Shown: piece after piece, positions 17,990 through 25,686 of the stretch
Numbering within the stretch: position 1 is the first letter of the stretch
How the letters are laid out: every line of letters starts with the position of its first letter
Origin: Streptomyces griseiscabiei
Lineage (GTDB): Bacteria; Actinomycetota; Actinomycetes; Streptomycetales; Streptomycetaceae
Length of the DNA stretch: 64,000 nucleotides
Direction: 5' to 3'
NCBI RefSeq assembly: GCF_020010925.1
Contig: NZ_JAGJBZ010000002.1
Coordinates: 2,294,001-2,358,000 of the forward strand
Program-made: the position numbers and the translations under genes
The notes under the pieces: generated by a model
The model's database searches: none
Told to the model about the DNA's origin: nothing
What the model saw: the letters and a program-made list of their open reading frames with translations, nothing else

Positions 17990-18535
17990 TCAGTGCAGGT
18001 CGGCCGCGTATCCCGGAAGCACCCTGCGAAGGGCGCGCAGCGCGTAGTACGCGCGGGACTTCACCGTACCGGGCGGGATTCCGAGGGCTTCCGCGGCTTC
18101 CGCCACACTCGCCCCCTGGAAGTACACCTGCACCAGTACTTCCCGGTGCTCGGGAGTGAGTGTCTTCACAGCTTCCCGTACATCGAGGGTCGCCACCGAC
18201 CGTTCGGCGTGATCCGCCATCACTCGGGCGTTCTCCAGCACCGCGTCCCCCACCTCGGCGGGACGCGCCTGCCGGGCCCGCCGCGCGTCGATGGCGAGCC
18301 GTCGCCCGACGGTGAGCAGCCAGGGGCGTACGGAGTCGAAGTCGTCGGCGCGCAGCGCCTCGGGGTGTTGCCAGGCGCGTACGAAGGTCTCCTGCACCAG
18401 GTCCTCGGCGCGGTGGCGGTCTCCGTCGGAGAGCCGCAGCAGCAGGGCGAAGAGGGGGCGGCCGTGTTCGCGCTGGAGCTCGGCCAGCTCGTGTTCGGCG
18501 GTCGTCCCGTAGGTGATCGTGGTTCCGGCCGTCAT
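17990..18535 (-). CDS. ECF RNA polymerase sigma factor
   Basis: 181 residues from ATG at 18535. Region 2 is at about 22-90 with AEDLVQETFVRAW (the DLVQETF core-binding helix) and region 4 at 120-175 with the helix-turn-helix SVAEAAEALGIPPGTVKSRAYYALRAL. The length and the lack of regions 1 and 3 fit the extracytoplasmic-function class. It pairs with the zinc anti-sigma factor at 16387-17046. Such operons usually start from a promoter read by the sigma factor itself, but I could not fix one in the 200 bp upstream. The longer open frame upstream of 18535 has poor coding character and was not used. Confidence 0.9.
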   Translation of the reverse strand: MTAGTTITYGTTAEHELAELQREHGRPLFALLLRLSDGDRHRAEDLVQETFVRAWQHPEALRADDFDSVRPWLLTVGRRLAIDARRARQARPAEVGDAVLENARVMADHAERSVATLDVREAVKTLTPEHREVLVQVYFQGASVAEAAEALGIPPGTVKSRAYYALRALRRVLPGYAADLH

Positions 18536-18737
18536 GGCCGTATGGGAACGCGGGGCGCCGCGCGGGGACAGGGGCCGGTCACGGGTGTGCGGCGGGCGGT
18601 CGAACCTGTCGACGAACGGTGCGACGAACGGTCTGCCGGTGGTGCGCGAGCGCCGGGCGGGCGTACCGCGCAACCGTGCGCCGGTGTTGTGCTCTTGGCG
18701 CCGGATGGGCGCCGCGGTGGCAGGAGGGGCGGCCGGG

Positions 18738-19199
18738 TCAGGGCACCACCGTCACCGGCCAGCGGCCCGCCTTCACCAGGCGCAGTGCCACCGAGCCGAC
18801 GATGCGGTGGCCGGCCTGCTGGGAGGCGCCCACCACGACCGCGTCCGCCTTGAGCCGCTCCGCCGCCGTCACCAGACCGTTGAACGGGTCGCCGCGGAAG
18901 GTGTGGAACTCCCAGCGCACCTCGAAGATGCCCTTCACCTGCTCGGCGGCCTCCCGGATCTCCGCGACGAGATGCTCGGCGATCTCGTCCGTCGTCCCCG
19001 CCACCGGCACCCCGAGCGCCGCACCGGCCGCCAGCAACGGCTGCACGTACACGATGGCGAGCAGCGCGTGCTGACGGCGGGCGAGGCCGGCCGCGTAGGA
19101 CACGGCGCGCAGGGAGGTGTCGGAGCCGTCCAGCCCGACGAGGACGACCTTCGGCCCGTCGGTGCCGCGTTCGAACCGGTGTGCTTGCTGATCGGTCAC
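18738..19199 (-). CDS. Universal stress protein (UspA family)
   Basis: About 153 residues from GTG at 19199. The Usp fold is shown by VVLVGLDGSDTSLRAVSYAA at the N-terminus and by VVVGASQQAGHRIVGSVALR near the end, which matches the ATP-binding G-x2-G-x9-G-S type motif only in part, so nucleotide binding is not certain. It is a single-domain cytoplasmic protein of normal length. The start is weakly supported: no strong ribosome site precedes it. It lies upstream of the sigma operon on the same strand but 202 bp away, and is divergent from the polysaccharide deacetylase gene. Role in stress is known for the family only. Confidence 0.8.
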   Translation of the reverse strand: MTDQQAHRFERGTDGPKVVLVGLDGSDTSLRAVSYAAGLARRQHALLAIVYVQPLLAAGAALGVPVAGTTDEIAEHLVAEIREAAEQVKGIFEVRWEFHTFRGDPFNGLVTAAERLKADAVVVGASQQAGHRIVGSVALRLVKAGRWPVTVVP

Positions 19200-19345
19200 G
19201 GTCGCGAGGCTATCCGAGCACCCGTGCCCCGGCGTGCGCCGGGCGCCCGGCGCAGGCGCGCAGAAGTACTCCCATCGGGTGTTTCCGTGCCGCCGCACCG
19301 GTGTCGTGGTGGTGCGCCGTCCCCGCCTTGGTCGACTGATGAGTC

Positions 19346-20203
19346 ATGACGAAGGATCAGATGTTCACGCGTCGCCATGTGGTGACGGGCGCCGCCGCCT
19401 TCCTGGGCGCGGCCGGCACGGCGGGCACCGCCGCACTGCTCATCGGCGACGGGGGCCCCGCTCCGGCACCGGCCGGTGCCCCCGCCCCGGCGGCCGGCCC
19501 CGGGGCCCGCCCGGCGCTCCGGCCCTCCTCCTACCGTCTCCAGCCCCTCACCGGCTACGGCCGGCCCGCCCGGCGCCGTGCCCTGGTCCCGGCCGGCGTC
19601 CGCAGCGAGCCCTTCCTGCGGATGGAGGGGCGCGGCCGGAGCATGGTGCTGACCTTCGACGACGGCCCCGACCCCCGCTACACCCCCGACATCCTGCGCG
19701 TCCTGCGCGATCACGACGTCCGGGCGATGTTCTTCGTCTGCGGCGAGATGGCGGTCCAGCACAAGGACCTGCTGCGGGAGATGGCCGACGACGGCCATGT
19801 CGTCGGCAACCACACCTGGTCCCATCCGCTGCTCACCAGCCTCTCCCGGTCCCGGGTGCACGAGGAGATGGCCCGCACCAGCGACATCATCGAGAAGGCC
19901 TACGGCGAGCCGCCGCTGTGGTTCCGCGCCCCGTACGGCGCCTGGAACCGGGCCGCGTTCCGGTTCGGCGCCGAACTCGGCATGGAGCCGCTGGGCTGGA
20001 CCGTGGACACCCTCGACTGGCGGACCCCCGGCGCGCACACCATCGCGGAGCGGGTCACGGACGGAGCGGGCCCCGGTGTCGTCGTGCTCTCCCACGACGC
20101 GGGCGGCGACCGCTCGCAGAGCGTGGCGGCCCTGCGCGACTATCTGCCCGAACTCCTGGACTCCGGATACCGCGTGACCGTGCCCCAGCGGAAATACGCC
20201 TGA
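19346..20203 (+). CDS. Secreted polysaccharide deacetylase (NodB / CE4 family)
   Basis: 285 residues. The N-terminus TRRHVVTGAAAFLGAAG looks like a twin-arginine export signal, followed by a Pro/Ala-rich linker to about residue 60. The NodB domain has all five motifs: TFDDGPD (103-109), HTWSH (156-160), RAPYGAWN, DTLDW and VVLSHD. Family members remove N- or O-acetyl groups from peptidoglycan, chitin or other glycans using zinc or another metal held by Asp and two His. Outside the cell this would most likely modify cell wall or spore-surface glycan; the substrate is inferred. It sits beside other envelope genes (sortase, secreted proteins). The start lacks a clear ribosome site. Confidence 0.88.
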   Translation: MTKDQMFTRRHVVTGAAAFLGAAGTAGTAALLIGDGGPAPAPAGAPAPAAGPGARPALRPSSYRLQPLTGYGRPARRRALVPAGVRSEPFLRMEGRGRSMVLTFDDGPDPRYTPDILRVLRDHDVRAMFFVCGEMAVQHKDLLREMADDGHVVGNHTWSHPLLTSLSRSRVHEEMARTSDIIEKAYGEPPLWFRAPYGAWNRAAFRFGAELGMEPLGWTVDTLDWRTPGAHTIAERVTDGAGPGVVVLSHDAGGDRSQSVAALRDYLPELLDSGYRVTVPQRKYA

Positions 20204-20243
20204 CGCGACCCGCACGGACTCTCGCCCGCCCGGCCGGGAACGC

Positions 20244-20915
20244 TCAGCGCACCTCGACCAGGCGGGCGAACACGACGACGTTCCCGTCGTAGCCGTTCTG
20301 CTTGGAGAAACCGCCCCCGCAGGTGATGACCCGCAGTTCGGGAATTCCGCTGTTCCCGTAGACCCGGTCGCCCGGGAAATTGTTCTTCTCGAAGACCTCG
20401 ATGCCGTAGATCTCGAAGACGGCGGTCTTCCGGTCCGCGCGCCGGATCTCGACCTCGGTGCCTTTCTTCAGCGCCCCGAGTCCGTAGAACACGGCGGGCC
20501 CCTGATCGTTGTCGACATGGCCGACCACGACGGCCGTGCCCTTCTCCCCGGGGGAGACCGCCCCGGTGAACCAGCCCGCGAGATTCGGGTCGCGGGCCGG
20601 CGGCGCGTCCACCCAGCCCTGCGCGTCCAGCCCGACGGCCATGGCCGGCGCGTCCACCCGGATCGAGGGGATCCGCACCCGGTCGACCATGGAGTACGGC
20701 AACGGGTCGGGAACGTCGGTGAAGGTGCCGTGCGGGGTGGCGCCGCTGTCGGCCGCCGCCGCGGACGCCGGCTGCGGCGGACCCACGTCGAACTCCCCCG
20801 AGCCATTGCGGATCAGAGCGAGACCGGTCAGCAGAACAAGCGCTATCACGCCCCACGGAGCACGCTTCTTCCGCCGCTCCTCCCATTCGGCCTCGGCCGG
20901 TCCGGACGAAGACAT
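20244..20915 (-). CDS. Class F sortase
   Basis: 223 residues from ATG at 20915. A short cytoplasmic N-terminus with basic residues (RRKKR) precedes one membrane helix (about 20-36), then the sortase barrel. Catalytic residues are His133 in VVVGHVDND, Cys199 in RVITCGGGF and probably Arg218 in VFARLVEV. The fold and the TCGGGF sequence fit class F (Actinobacteria). Sortases join LPxTG-type proteins to the wall. The secreted proteins encoded nearby have C-terminal membrane segments but no LPxTG motif, so the substrate is elsewhere or non-canonical. The gene is convergent with the polysaccharide deacetylase gene (40-bp gap). Confidence 0.88.
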   Translation of the reverse strand: MSSSGPAEAEWEERRKKRAPWGVIALVLLTGLALIRNGSGEFDVGPPQPASAAAADSGATPHGTFTDVPDPLPYSMVDRVRIPSIRVDAPAMAVGLDAQGWVDAPPARDPNLAGWFTGAVSPGEKGTAVVVGHVDNDQGPAVFYGLGALKKGTEVEIRRADRKTAVFEIYGIEVFEKNNFPGDRVYGNSGIPELRVITCGGGFSKQNGYDGNVVVFARLVEVR

Positions 20916-21259
20916 TCGCCATCCCCTCTCGACCCGGCCGTCGCCGTGTCCGTCGCGCATACGACAAAAACTAAGCGTGCCGCACGTCGACGGCGACGGG
21001 GCAGGTGCGAACGGGTGGCGGTGAAGCCGGCTTCTGCGCCATCCGAGTTCGCCGCCCGCAGGAATTTTCTGACGGTCCGTGACCTGCGGCGATATCCCAT
21101 TCACGGAAAGACGCCCCGGCGTGTCCCCGAGCGGCACTCACCAGGACGGACCAGCGCCGAAATGCGGCCCCGCGCACGGCGTTCGAGGGTCGTTCCGGGA
21201 GACGCTTTCTCGCCGATCGACCGGGGACGGGACCCGGGGCGTCTTCCGCGGAGGATCAC
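20916..21259. other. Divergent intergenic region, sortase / small secreted protein
   Basis: 344 bp with no convincing gene on either strand. It must hold divergent promoters for the sortase (minus) and the small secreted protein (plus). A TAGTTT on the minus strand near 20970-20980 is a weak -10 candidate. GGAGG six bases before ATG 21260 is a clear ribosome site. Nothing else was recognised. Confidence 0.4.
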
Positions 21260-21751
21260 ATGCGTAACTCTCGTGTCCTGGCGGCCTCGGCCGCCGCGGT
21301 CGCCCTGGTCGGCGTCGCCGCGCCGACGGCCGCCGCCTGGGACCAGCCGAGCAAGGTCACGGCCGCCCCCAATGTCATCGCCCGCGGCGGGCAGCTCGTC
21401 CTCACCGTCAGCGGCGGTGACGCGTGCGCGATCGCCGGCAGCACCGTCAGCTCGAACGCCTTCCCCACCACCAACCTCACCTCCATGGGCGGCACGACCG
21501 CCTCGGCCTCGGTGCGGGTCAACTCCGACGCGAGCCCCGGTTCGTACAGCGTCACCACCAACTGCGAGGGCAAGCGCAAGACGTTCACCGGTGCCTTCAC
21601 CGTCATCGGCGGTGTGCGCGGCGGCCTCGGCGGCAGCACGTCCACCGGTGCCACGACGACCGACGTCGCGATCGGCGGCGGACTGGTGACGGCGGCGGTC
21701 GTCGCCGGCGGGGTCTTCTGGATGCGCCGCCGCGCCGAGAACAAGATCTGA
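21260..21751 (+). CDS. Small secreted, membrane-anchored protein of unknown function
   Basis: 163 residues from ATG at 21260 with GGAGG upstream. Signal peptide 1-26 (ALVGVAAPTAAA), a beta-rich, Ig-like middle (27-118) with a Cys pair (DACAIAG and TTNCEG) probably forming a disulfide, a Gly/Ser/Thr linker, and a C-terminal membrane helix (VTAAVVAGGVFW) ending in RRRAENK. It therefore probably sits on the outer face of the membrane. There is no LPxTG. It resembles the protein encoded at 21906-22424 on the opposite strand in plan and in the middle domain (VIARGGQLVLTVSGG against VAPGGQVTLRVDG). Function unknown. Confidence 0.75.
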   Translation: MRNSRVLAASAAAVALVGVAAPTAAAWDQPSKVTAAPNVIARGGQLVLTVSGGDACAIAGSTVSSNAFPTTNLTSMGGTTASASVRVNSDASPGSYSVTTNCEGKRKTFTGAFTVIGGVRGGLGGSTSTGATTTDVAIGGGLVTAAVVAGGVFWMRRRAENKI

Positions 21752-21836
21752 GAGCGCGGGACCCCGGGACCACGAGGACCCGGTACCCCGAGAACAGGAT
21801 CCGGCCCGCCCCTTCGGAGCATGGATCGCACGCGGC

Positions 21837-21883
21837 ACAGCCCTTCGCCCCGGAGCCCGTAACGGTCCGGGGTGAAGGGCTGT
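21837..21883. terminator. Strong bidirectional terminator hairpin
   Basis: 18-bp stem with one G-T-type mismatch (21837-21854 and 21866-21883) and an 11-nt loop, between the convergent genes for the two similar small secreted proteins. Confidence 0.85.
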
Positions 21884-21905
21884 CGCGGTGCGACGGGAAC
21901 AGTGG

Positions 21906-22424
21906 TCAGCTGTGGCCGCCGTCCTCCGGGCGGCGGCCCGACCAGCGCCAGGCCACGCCCAGCGTGCCCGCGACGAGCGCGGCTCCGAGGCCGATCTCCG
22001 TGAGGTCGAAGCCGGCGACGGTGCCGCCGGCCCCGGCGTGGGAGCCCCGGGAGGGATGGTGGGTGGGGTGGTGCGTCGGGTGGCCGGAGGAGAGGGTGAG
22101 ATCCGTGCGCCCGGTCTCGTCACCGCACTGGAACGTCACCTCGTACACCGTGCCGGGTCTGGCGTCCCGGTCGACGGTCGCCGTGGCGGAGGACTGGCCG
22201 TGGGGGATGACGACGGCGTCGAACACGCCCGAGGACACCGTCGTACGGTGCCGGCAGCCGTCCACGCGCAGCGTCACCTGCCCGCCGGGGGCGACCGTCG
22301 AGGGCACCACGGAGAAACCGAACGACGTGATGTCGCCGGCGCGTGCCGCGTGGGCGGCGGGAGCGGTGAGGGAGAGGGCGGTCACGCCCAGCAGAGCGGC
22401 CGAAGCGACGCGTATCGCGCGCAT
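21906..22424 (-). CDS. Small secreted, membrane-anchored protein, relative of the one at 21260
   Basis: 172 residues from ATG at 22424, preceded by GGAGG. Signal peptide 1-26 (LSLTAPAAHAA), an Ig-like domain (about 30-112) with two Cys (DGCRHRT and FQCGDET), a His/Pro-rich linker (HPTHHPTHHPSRGSH) and a C-terminal membrane helix followed by RRPEDG. Same architecture as the convergent neighbour, so the two look like an old inverted duplication. The His-rich linker could bind metal, which is speculation. No LPxTG is present despite the nearby sortase. Function unknown. Confidence 0.75.
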   Translation of the reverse strand: MRAIRVASAALLGVTALSLTAPAAHAARAGDITSFGFSVVPSTVAPGGQVTLRVDGCRHRTTVSSGVFDAVVIPHGQSSATATVDRDARPGTVYEVTFQCGDETGRTDLTLSSGHPTHHPTHHPSRGSHAGAGGTVAGFDLTEIGLGAALVAGTLGVAWRWSGRRPEDGGHS

Positions 22425-22585
22425 GGATGAGCCTCCGGGTCCCCGAGGAGCCTGCCGCGGACCGATTCCGCCTGCGCCGGAAATGCACCTCGATGACCGA
22501 AACGCTAGGAAGGCGCGCCGTGCGGCGCGATCTCAGTCGCGCGAATGGGGCACGGATGTGCTCCGCCCAGGGGACCCGCATACGT

Positions 22586-22629
22586 ACGGCCGGGGGACGG
22601 GCGCGGCGTGGCGCTCGTCCCCCGGCCGT
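22586..22629 (-). terminator. Terminator after the DUF4239 gene
   Basis: Perfect 14-bp stem (22586-22599 and 22616-22629) around a 16-nt loop, starting 35 bp after the stop of the minus-strand gene at 22664. Confidence 0.8.
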
Positions 22630-22663
22630 GGAACAGGCTCCGGGGACCGGGGTTGAGGGTCCG

Positions 22664-23428
22664 TCACCCGCCCGCGTTCGGGAACAGGGCGAGGAACGGG
22701 TCCGCCGTGGCCGACAGGCCCCGGCTGTAGGGCGCGTCGAAGTCCCAGACGAGGAACAGCAGGAACGCGATGAGGGCGGAGAACAGTCCCGCGAGGATCA
22801 GCTCGCGCGGAGTGCGGCGGATCTGCAGGGCGAACACCATGCCGACCGTCACGACGGCGCCGATGATCAGGCCGAACCACACCACCCCGGGCATCGTCTC
22901 GCCGGTGGAGTCGGCGCGGGTGCCGCGTGCGGCGTCGGCCTGGGCGACCTGGTCGAGCAGCGGCTGATAGGCCTGTGCCTCGAAGTCGCTGGCCGGTTCG
23001 TAGTCGGTGACGTCATGGCGGACGGTCTCGAACAGCTCGGTGCCGCGCTCGGTCACCTCGCCCTTCTCGGCCATGACCTTCCACTCGGTGGTCACCACGT
23101 GGCCGACATAGGCGTCGATGTCCGCGCGGATCCGGTCGCGCACGTCCTCGGGGTACACCCGCACCCGCTCACTGATCTCGTGCAGGGCCTGCGCCTCCGC
23201 CTGGACCTGGTCCTGGGCGGCGCTGCGGGCCTCCCAGACACCGGCGATCGCCAGCCCCAGCACGATCGCGTACACCACTCCGATCATCATGGTGATGTAC
23301 TCGATGACGTCCGGGGTCTCGGACGGGTCCTCGTCCGCGGGTGCGGCGTGATGCCGTACTACGGCCACGATGAGGACGACCAGACAGGCCGCCCCCATCG
23401 CGAGGGTGAGAACAAGCCATTCCGACAA
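22664..23428 (-). CDS. DUF4239-type (bestrophin-like) membrane protein
   Basis: 254 residues from TTG at 23428; the ribosome site GGAGG lies six bases before it, which decides this rare start. The plan is two N-terminal helices (about 5-25 and 43-65), a long soluble helical segment (70-185), and two C-terminal helices (about 180-203 and 210-230). This matches DUF4239 proteins, which are distantly like bestrophin ion channels. Whether it conducts anything is not known. It lies 27 bp downstream of the proline-rich surface protein gene on the same strand and is probably cotranscribed with it. Confidence 0.75.
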   Translation of the reverse strand: MSEWLVLTLAMGAACLVVLIVAVVRHHAAPADEDPSETPDVIEYITMMIGVVYAIVLGLAIAGVWEARSAAQDQVQAEAQALHEISERVRVYPEDVRDRIRADIDAYVGHVVTTEWKVMAEKGEVTERGTELFETVRHDVTDYEPASDFEAQAYQPLLDQVAQADAARGTRADSTGETMPGVVWFGLIIGAVVTVGMVFALQIRRTPRELILAGLFSALIAFLLFLVWDFDAPYSRGLSATADPFLALFPNAGG

Positions 23429-23455
23429 GAGGTTCCTCCAGGGATCGGCGCGGGT

Positions 23456-24118
23456 CTAGCGCGGACGCAGAGCGGCGGCGGCGAAGACCGCGGGCACGGT
23501 GACGAGCAGGGCGAGCGAGACGAGGGACGGGCCCGAGCGCCTGGCCGCCGAGTGGGCCGGGGCCCGGTAGGGCGGATAGCTCACCGGGGTCGGTGACACC
23601 TCAGGACGCGGACTCGGCGAGGGCTTCGGCTTCGGTGGGGGAGTCGGGGCGGGCGCCGGCCGGGGCGCCTCGGTGACGGGCGGCGGTGGCGCCGGCGGCG
23701 GCGGGGCGGGCGGCGGTGGCGCGGGCCTCGGGGGCGGTGTGGGTGCCGGCTTCGGAGGGGGCGGAGGGTCCGGAGCCGGATCCGGGGTGGGCGTGGGAGT
23801 CGGCGGGGGATCGGGGCTGGGGTCGGGCGACGGTGTCGGCTCCGGTGGGCACGACGGTGTCGGAGAGGGCGGCGGGGGCGGCGGAGGAGGGGGCGGCGGC
23901 GGGGTGGTCGGGGGCGGCGACTCGCAGGAGCCGGTGCCTCCGATCGCCACGGCGACCGCGCCGCCGCCGCCCGGGCCGACGACGGCGTACGCGCAGGCGT
24001 CGGCGACCGCCGTGCCGCTCGGTGCTCCGGTGAGGAGCCAGGTCAGTGCGAGCAGGGCCGGCAGCCGCAGGGCGAGAGCGGATCGGGTCCGCTGGGGTCC
24101 TTGCACGTCGGAGATCAT
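23456..24118 (-). CDS. Proline-rich secreted, membrane-anchored surface protein
   Basis: 220 residues from ATG at 24118. Signal sequence (LPALLALTWLLTGAPSGTAVADA), a short globular piece with two Cys (about 40-65), then roughly 110 residues of Pro-rich repeats (runs of P broken by S, T, D, K), and a C-terminal membrane helix (LALLVTVPAVFAAAAL). The repeat region would form a stiff rod across the cell wall, lifting the N-terminal piece away from the membrane. No LPxTG. A TTG 48 bases upstream gives an alternative start, but a hairpin lies between. The Pro-rich DNA gives a long Gly-rich frame on the other strand that is not a gene. Function unknown. Confidence 0.7.
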   Translation of the reverse strand: MISDVQGPQRTRSALALRLPALLALTWLLTGAPSGTAVADACAYAVVGPGGGGAVAVAIGGTGSCESPPPTTPPPPPPPPPPPPSPTPSCPPEPTPSPDPSPDPPPTPTPTPDPAPDPPPPPKPAPTPPPRPAPPPPAPPPPAPPPPVTEAPRPAPAPTPPPKPKPSPSPRPEVSPTPVSYPPYRAPAHSAARRSGPSLVSLALLVTVPAVFAAAALRPR

Positions 24119-24152
24119 CCGTGCTCGCGCGCCCGCGTACGCGGGAGCACGG
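24119..24152 (-). promoter_or_regulatory. Bulged hairpin directly upstream of a start codon
   Basis: Outer arms CCGTGCT and AGCACGG enclose a 14-bp perfect palindrome (CCCGCGTACGCGGG). It directly abuts the ATG at 24118 where a ribosome site would be expected. It could block translation or mark an operator; which is not known. Confidence 0.45.
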
Positions 24153-24379
24153 ATGGATTGCTCCAAAAGAGGGAAGAACGGGCCCCGAATGTTTGAGTGC
24201 GGGCACCCGATGCTGACTCTTCATTCGACTCCCGCGCAGGCCGCGCCGCGGGCTCCGGCACAGACTTCCGAAAGAAATTCGTGCAGCGTTGAACACATCA
24301 GCCACTCCCACGCGTACCTAGGGCCAGCAAGCGGCGCAGTAGGGCGCTGCAACACCCACCGGATACACGGGGAGTTGGA

Positions 24380-25378
24380 ATGAAGACCTCCTGGCGGAGC
24401 GCCTCACTCGTAGCGACAGCTGCGGCTGTACTGGTGCTGACGACGGCGTGCGGTCAGGAACAGGGGTCGACGTCCTCGCAGAACGTGGGCGCCGCTTCCA
24501 CACCGACGCTCGGTGCCGGAACCATCGCGGGCACCGGAACCGGCACGGCCGGCGCGGGTGCGGCGGGCTCCGGAACCTCGGCCCAGTCCACCACGGCGGC
24601 CTCGGCGGGGCAGCTGACCGTGTGGAACAGCGACGAGTACGGCAAGGTCCTCACGGACAGCGCCGGTCGCACCCTGTACCGCTTCGACAAGGACTCCTTC
24701 GAGCCGCCGAAGACGACCTGTGAGGGCGAGTGCGCCACCACCTGGCCGCCGGTGCCCGCCGCGGGCGCCACCGCCGCCGCGGGTGTCGACAAGGCGCTGC
24801 TCGGTGAGGTCAGCCGTCCCGACGGCACCAAGCAGCTGACGGTCGGCGGCTGGCCGCTGTACTACTTCGCGAAGGACACCAAGGCCGGCGACATCAAGGG
24901 CCAGGGCCTCAAGGGCACCTGGTTCGCGTCGGACCCCAAGGGCAAGAAGGCCTCCACCAAGGGCGGCGGCGGTGGAGCCGACACGGGCGACACCGGTGGT
25001 GGCCAGGCGGTCGAGCAGGCCGGCCTGACCACCCGCAAGGACGCCAAGCTCGGCGAGATCGTCGTCGACAAGAACGGCATGACGGTGTACCGGTTCCTCA
25101 AGGACACCCAGTGGCCGATGTCGACCAAGTGCACCGGCGCCTGCCTCGACAAGTGGCCCGTCGTCGCCCCGGTCGACAAGAACGACACCAAGGGCATCCT
25201 GCTGAAGGGCTACACGGTCTTCGACCGTCCTGACGGCTTCAAGCAGCAGACCATCAACTGCATCCCGCTCTACACCTTCGCCAACGACAAGTCCCCGGGC
25301 GACACCAACGGCCAGGGCGTCGGCGGTACCTGGTTCGCCATCAACGGCGACGGAGAGCCGATCGGAGCCGACAAGTAG
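24380..25378 (+). CDS. Lipoprotein with two pairs of 'secreted repeat' (PF03640-type) units
   Basis: 332 residues from ATG at 24380, with GGGGAG upstream. Lipobox LTTAC near residue 24 predicts lipid attachment and location outside the membrane. After a Gly/Thr/Ala-rich linker, two copies of a ~100-residue block follow (about 70-190 and 215-330), each with GRTLYRF or GMTVYRF, a C-x3-C within TTCEGECATTWPP or TKCTGACLDKWPV, then a PDG step and LYYFA or LYTFA. This is the plan of the lipoprotein repeat family of unknown function. The paired Cys may form a disulfide or bind metal. In other bacteria such repeats sit near redox genes; here they are near envelope genes. Confidence 0.85.
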   Translation: MKTSWRSASLVATAAAVLVLTTACGQEQGSTSSQNVGAASTPTLGAGTIAGTGTGTAGAGAAGSGTSAQSTTAASAGQLTVWNSDEYGKVLTDSAGRTLYRFDKDSFEPPKTTCEGECATTWPPVPAAGATAAAGVDKALLGEVSRPDGTKQLTVGGWPLYYFAKDTKAGDIKGQGLKGTWFASDPKGKKASTKGGGGGADTGDTGGGQAVEQAGLTTRKDAKLGEIVVDKNGMTVYRFLKDTQWPMSTKCTGACLDKWPVVAPVDKNDTKGILLKGYTVFDRPDGFKQQTINCIPLYTFANDKSPGDTNGQGVGGTWFAINGDGEPIGADK

Positions 25379-25686
25379 GTCGCGCCTTCCCCACGCACCG
25401 CAGCGCGGCCGATCCAGGTCCGCCCCCTCCGCACCGCACGGAGGGGGCGGACCGCTTGGTGTGTCCGGACCGGCGTGACAGGCGTCCGCGGGGCGGGCCT
25501 TGACGCTTTCGGGAATGTTCGGGCCCGAACAGGCATGGCCGGGGCGGCGGTTGGGCATGTGCCATCGGCAGCGACGTTGAACGGACGGTCAATTTCCGTT
25601 TTCGCTCGCTCCTTCGGCGGGCGGTCAGTAGCCTCAGCTCGAACACCGGATCGCCTACGCCACCCCCGACGCGTTGGAGAACACAG
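25379..25686. other. Intergenic region with terminator and upstream region of the methyltransferase
   Basis: 308 bp without a gene. The first part holds a terminator (25417-25453). The second is less GC-rich and probably holds the promoter of the methyltransferase-rmdA pair; TAGCCT at 25629-25634 is a -10 candidate without a clear -35. Confidence 0.45.
25417..25453 (+). terminator. Strong terminator after the lipoprotein gene
   Basis: Perfect 15-bp stem (25417-25431 and 25439-25453) with a 7-nt loop, 38 bp after the stop codon. Confidence 0.9.

Noticed and set aside
23673..24383. A glycine-rich frame opposite the proline-rich protein
   Set aside because: Pro codons read backwards give Gly; no ribosome site and no homology-like feature.
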